From: Glandiceps talaboti
Taxonomy: Eukaryota > Hemichordata > Enteropneusta > Spengelidae
Direction: 5' to 3'
NCBI RefSeq assembly: GCF_964340395.1
Contig: NC_135555.1
Location: 22,098,725 to 22,162,724 of the forward strand
Length of the DNA: 64,000 bases
Part shown: positions 60,360 to 64,000 of the stretch, piece by piece
Position numbering within the stretch: the first letter of the stretch is position 1
Layout of the letters: every line of letters starts with the position of its first letter
The notes under the pieces: generated by a model
What the model was told of the DNA's origin: nothing
Database searches by the model: none
The model's input: the letters and a program-made list of their open reading frames with translations, nothing else
Made by a program: the position numbers and the translations under genes

Positions 60360-60665
60360 CTCGTAATTACGAGATTTCAATTCTCGTAATTACGACTCTT
60401 TTCTCGTAATTACGAGTTTTCAATTCTCGTAATTACGAGTTTTCGATTCTAGTAATTACGACTTTTTTCTCGTAATTACGACTTTTTTCTCGTAATTACG
60501 ACTTTTTTCTCGTAATTACGAGTTTTCAATTCTCGTAATTACGACTTTTCGATTCTCGTAATTACGACTTTTCGATTCTCGTAATTACGACCTTTCGATT
60601 CTCGTAATTACGACTTTTTGAATCTCGTAATACGAGAATCGTAAAGACATTTCGATTCTCGTAAT
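60360..60665. repeat. Left cluster of palindromic TCGTAATTACGA repeats
   Basis: About 13 copies at 20-23 bp spacing, separated by short T-rich linkers (ctttttt, gttttcaattc, cttttcgattc). Each core is a perfect 12-bp palindrome containing TAATTA. Confidence 0.95.
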
Positions 60666-61170
60666 ACATGTGGTAAGCCAACAACAGTTAGTAGCAAGTC
60701 AGTTATCACTCTGAGCGCGGGATTTAGGAGTGAACCATTTGACTTTTGGGATTCCCAAGGTCCATATTTAGAAGGGGGCACATCACCCTCTCATTATCAA
60801 ATATGTAGTATTGTTTTGTTTTTGGTTTGCTGTGGAGGAATGGAGTTAGAGGTAACATGGAAAATATAAGCAATCACATCAAAATAGTCACAGCCTTAAA
60901 ATTCGGAAAGTAACTTGTTTTTATGCATTTTCTTCGCCCCCCCCCCTCCATCAAGTAACTTTACCCTTATATAGTATTACATTCTAAGCGCTTTCAACGA
61001 AGTGCATAAAATGTATTTGGAGCTTGCGCCTTGCTGATCAAAAATAGGTCACATGCTGTTATGCATGGTGATAAAAACATCGTAAGGCGCCACATGTTTT
61101 ATACGAACATGAACTTTACTAATATATACATGTTTTAGATTTTCATAATAATCACAGGTTTAATTCTCCG

Positions 61171-61265
61171 AGTCGTAATTACGAGAATTGTTCTAAAAGA
61201 TTCTCGTAATTACGACTTTTTGATTCTCGTAATTACGACTTTTTGATTCTCGTAATTACGACTTT
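61171..61265. repeat. Middle cluster of TCGTAATTACGA repeats
   Basis: Four copies (near 61172, 61203, 61227, 61251) inside the foldback element, same spacing type as the left cluster. Confidence 0.92.
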
Positions 61266-61928
61266 TCCACGGTTGATAAATACTTGAATATATGTATTTG
61301 GTATGGTATAATAATATTGGTTTGAGGGTCAGTTAGCCAAGTGATCACCGAGGGTGTTAGTAGGAAGGCATTGGCGAGACGTCCCCAGATAGAAACTTTA
61401 TTGATCCTTCTTTTAAGACGTTTCGGACCGGCCGTTAGGTCCTTCATCAGTCGTAATCCTGTCTTGTATTGGACAGTTTCCCTACATCTTCATCATTGGA
61501 TATAAGTTGGAGTTGTGTCCGAATTTCAGAAGAATATCTATATGTTTAATATTGGACTCCATTATTTGAACAAATTCTTTGCTGATGAAGAATTCTTGTT
61601 GTTCTGGAATTCTTGTTTTGTGTTTATTATTTGGCTAAGTTCATTGACAGATTGCCTGTTTAAACATTGCAGTGAACCTACTAACTTCTTGTTGCATCCA
61701 GTATATATGTGTACATATGTGAACACGTTATTTCATTGCCATTTCTTTTTTTAACCTATAGGTGTTATGTAATTTCACTGGACTTATATTAGAGTGTTCA
61801 GTTCACCTTAAATGTACTTACTACCCGATGATCGGGTGTTGTTGAGAACTCAGCTGTTGCTCATAACATGAACTTAAAATGGCAGTGTGATTTATCCAGT
61901 TAGATATCAACTTACCGGAGAATTGCGA

Positions 61929-62015
61929 CGTAATTACGAGAATCGAAAAAAAGTAGTAATTACGAGAAAAAAGTCGTTATTACGAGAATCGAAATCTCGT
62001 AATTATGAGATTTTA
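61929..62015. repeat. Right cluster of TCGTAATTACGA-type repeats
   Basis: Four copies, some diverged (agtaattacgag, cgttattacgag, cgtaattatgag), with linkers inverted relative to the left cluster (gaatcgaaa). Confidence 0.9.
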
Positions 62016-62060
62016 ACATTTATTTTTTTCCTTACAACTTGGCACTAATACGCTTCCGTA

Positions 62061-62066
62061 AGTTTC
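62061..62066. other. Target site duplication, right (AGTTTC)
   Basis: Second copy of AGTTTC, directly after the CTTCCGTA end of the foldback element. Confidence 0.8.
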
Positions 62067-63121
62067 TGCACTTGCAGCACACATTTTTAGCATATAACCT
62101 CGAGACAATGTTTCCCGTCTTGAGTTGGTCGTCATTTTTTCCTGCGTTTGTCCGTCGACAATTTATTTTATTTAAATCCTCCAAGCTCGACCCCCCCCCC
62201 CATCCGAAGTTCTTCAATAGTGAAAGACGTTTGGCGGTGTGATTGAAAAGATGTAATTACCTTCTGTTACCGCAATAATAGCAGACAATTATAATTTTAC
62301 TATGAAATGTTGCTCAGTGAAATATTGGTTATCAAAAATCCGGCTGCACATTCCTTCTCTCAACAGTTTGTTTGTTTAGTTTGTTCGTTCGTTCGTTCGC
62401 TTGCTTGTTTATTTGTTTGTTTGTTGAAAAGAGAACGACAACTTATTTGAAAACCTGATGACGCAAAGAATAGACGGAACCCTTCATAAACAGTAGCTAC
62501 TAACATGTAAATTTTGTATTATACTAAGAACTACATGTATATAAAATGAGAGACTCGTTGAATGACAATTGTAGGTGTAAATAAACATAATCGTAGGTAT
62601 AATTTTACCACGGATGTTTTGTGATTGTATCGGCTCAATTCAATATTTTATGACATTGAAAGTTAAACGGACTTTCAGAGCAAAACGAAAAATGTTTATA
62701 AATAAAAATGTTCGTTATTTCAATGTAACCGTATGTAGCCTCACTGGACAACACGTTAACTGTATATAACCTCACTCTCAACACGTTTCTGACGTCAACA
62801 TTGTAGCGTTGTAATTGTTATAGTGATAACTGTAAGAAAAACAAACTGGACGTGGGAATGATTAACAGTCTGTCTCTCGATTATTATACCGACAAAGTCT
62901 ATCTCTGACAATTATGATTGGATCGGGTGGAGAAACTATAAAACACACACACACACACACACACACACCAAATATTGTGACACAGAGCAAGAGCGCTTGA
63001 CACTCCGGATCGTGACATGAAGAAGTGATAACTACGTTGCGAGGCACTCCTTCCAAGTTCCTTAAGACAGATTTCAAAGTCCAGTTCTTGTATTTTCTGG
63101 AAGGTACGTATTATATTTCAG
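62067..63121. other. Spacer with short microsatellites
   Basis: TTCG/TTTG-type repeat at 62371-62426 and a CA repeat at 62943-62968. No gene recognised on either strand. Confidence 0.5.
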
Positions 63122-63384
63122 CCGTTATCAGTCAGGAATAACCTTTGATCGGGATGATTATTCTGACAAAAGCAAAGCCAAATAACGATTTTATTTAAAC
63201 TATTGTTTATCCCGATATTTCTATATCCCGAGCTTGGTAAATGAAATGACCAAAGACCGAAAAAAGTCAGGGTTCGGACAATTTAATTCAAACAAATGTT
63301 TATACCGTTCGGAATCAATTATGGAAAGTTTTTAGTATTTTTCTTATCCCGATCAGGAGATATTCCTGACTGATAATGACAAGA
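63122..63384. mobile_element. Small MITE with TTATCAGTCAGGAATA ends
   Basis: Left end ttatcagtcaggaata...gatcgggat is repeated inverted at the right end (atcccgatcaggagatattcctgactgataa). The arms are about 35 bp and the outer 16 bp are perfect. TA or TAA could be the target duplication. No coding capacity. Confidence 0.7.
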
Positions 63385-63837
63385 AATTCTTCAAAATTTC
63401 ATTGACAAATTGAACGGTACGATCATATACACAATTAAAGAATTTAGATAGAAAGCTCATACGGGAGCCTTCAGTAATTACATGAGGAAGGGATGGGGAA
63501 GGGGGCTTACATTTTACAAATCGGTTCTCGGGCTATGGCGATATTTTAGAAAATGGAATTTGGAGATTATCACATTTTACTTCGGCTCATTGAATCCCAC
63601 CGCTTCAACATCCAACTATTGACACTATTATTCCGTAATACGGTAATACTTGGCACTTACAGTGGCACAAGGCACAGGCTGAGTGTGTGTGCATATTAAC
63701 ACTCAAATGAAAATACTTCACCAAACCACATTCCAGTATATTTATTCATGTTGATACATTATAATTGTCTTCTGGCATTGTTAGAACGGTTGATTGCAGA
63801 CTACGGATTTTCTGAACATTTTTTTGATACGTATTGG

Positions 63838-63925
63838 TATGTATGTATGTATGTATGTATGTATGTATGTATGTATGTATGTATGTATGTATGTATGTAT
63901 GTATGTATGTATGTATGTATGTATG
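63838..63925. repeat. TATG microsatellite
   Basis: About twenty-two TATG units; shorter interrupted TATG runs continue to the window end at 64000. Confidence 0.97.
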
Positions 63926-64000
63926 CACGTCTGTATGTCTGTATGTTATGTTATGCATGTATGTCTGTATGTTATGTATGTATGTATGTATGTATGTCTG

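Larger units (their letters stand above)
60309..62060. mobile_element. Foldback-type DNA element with long terminal inverted repeats
   Basis: Left end TACGGAAGCGTATTAGTGCC continues as aagttgtaaggaaaaaaata and a tctcgtaattacgagattt segment. The right end is the reverse complement of this with few changes (terminal 30 bp perfect). A 6-bp target duplication AGTTTC flanks it. The inner side of both ends, and a cluster at 61171-61265, carries about 21 copies of the palindrome TCGTAATTACGA or close variants. Length 1752 bp, no transposase seen, so non-autonomous. The superfamily is not recognised; a 6-bp duplication excludes simple TA or TTAA elements. Confidence 0.88.

Noticed and set aside
61256-61447. 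Minus-strand frame inside the foldback element (MKDLTAGPKRLKRRINKVSI)
   Set aside because: Resembles a fragment often seen next to repeats, but too short to name and with no catalytic motif; no transposase can be claimed.

Overview
This is animal (metazoan) nuclear DNA: AT-rich and intron-bearing, with spliced exons of two conserved animal genes, two 5'-truncated non-LTR retrotransposons, a tRNA-derived SINE, several inverted-repeat DNA elements and very many tandem repeats. The repeat content (tRNA-derived SINE, jockey/CR1-like LINEs, palindromic TA-flanked elements, long CA, TATG and TC microsatellites) fits a marine invertebrate. I cannot tell from sequence alone whether it is a deuterostome, mollusc, brachiopod or other group.

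Region by region: 1112-3187 holds five minus-strand exons of RSPRY1 (the SPRY domain); the RING end would lie left of the window, and the 5' exons were not found. 3188-12895 is a transposon-rich spacer: a 5'-truncated LINE (4830-6550), three copies of one palindromic TA-flanked element, two other inverted repeats, a roughly 390-bp direct duplication and a small MITE. 12896-52161 is a minus-strand gene for magnesium-dependent phosphatase 1 (MDP1, HAD superfamily), with exon 1 at 52104-52161, exon 2 at 50950-51010 and exon 4 at 12896-13003. Exon 3 is present four times, at 49899, 36537, 24380 and 13912.

The exon-3 multiplication belongs to a large tandem segmental duplication (units from 13252, 23796, 35955 and 49317). 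Its architecture is A-BC-A-BC-A-BC-A. A is a 1.35-2.8 kb block (39-bp minisatellite, SINE, MDP1 exon 3). BC is a 7.7-12 kb block (33-bp minisatellite, unrecognised DNA, one EF-hand-like first coding exon, and a satellite with a 9-bp inner repeat that switches orientation). Exon 3 is 102 bp with phase 2 at both ends, so any number of copies can be spliced in without breaking the frame.

52162-54490 is the presumed MDP1 promoter side plus unassigned DNA. 54491-58833 is a 4.3-kb satellite with three nested levels: 31-bp subrepeats, 155-bp monomers and a partly kept 775-bp higher-order repeat. 58834-64000 has degenerate repeats, a 133-bp TC microsatellite, a 1.75-kb foldback-type element (60309-62060) with long terminal inverted repeats, a 6-bp target duplication and many copies of the palindrome TCGTAATTACGA, and a small MITE.

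No RNA gene, CRISPR array or operon is present. The two recognised genes are not obviously functionally linked. The main interest is the recent structural evolution of the MDP1 locus.
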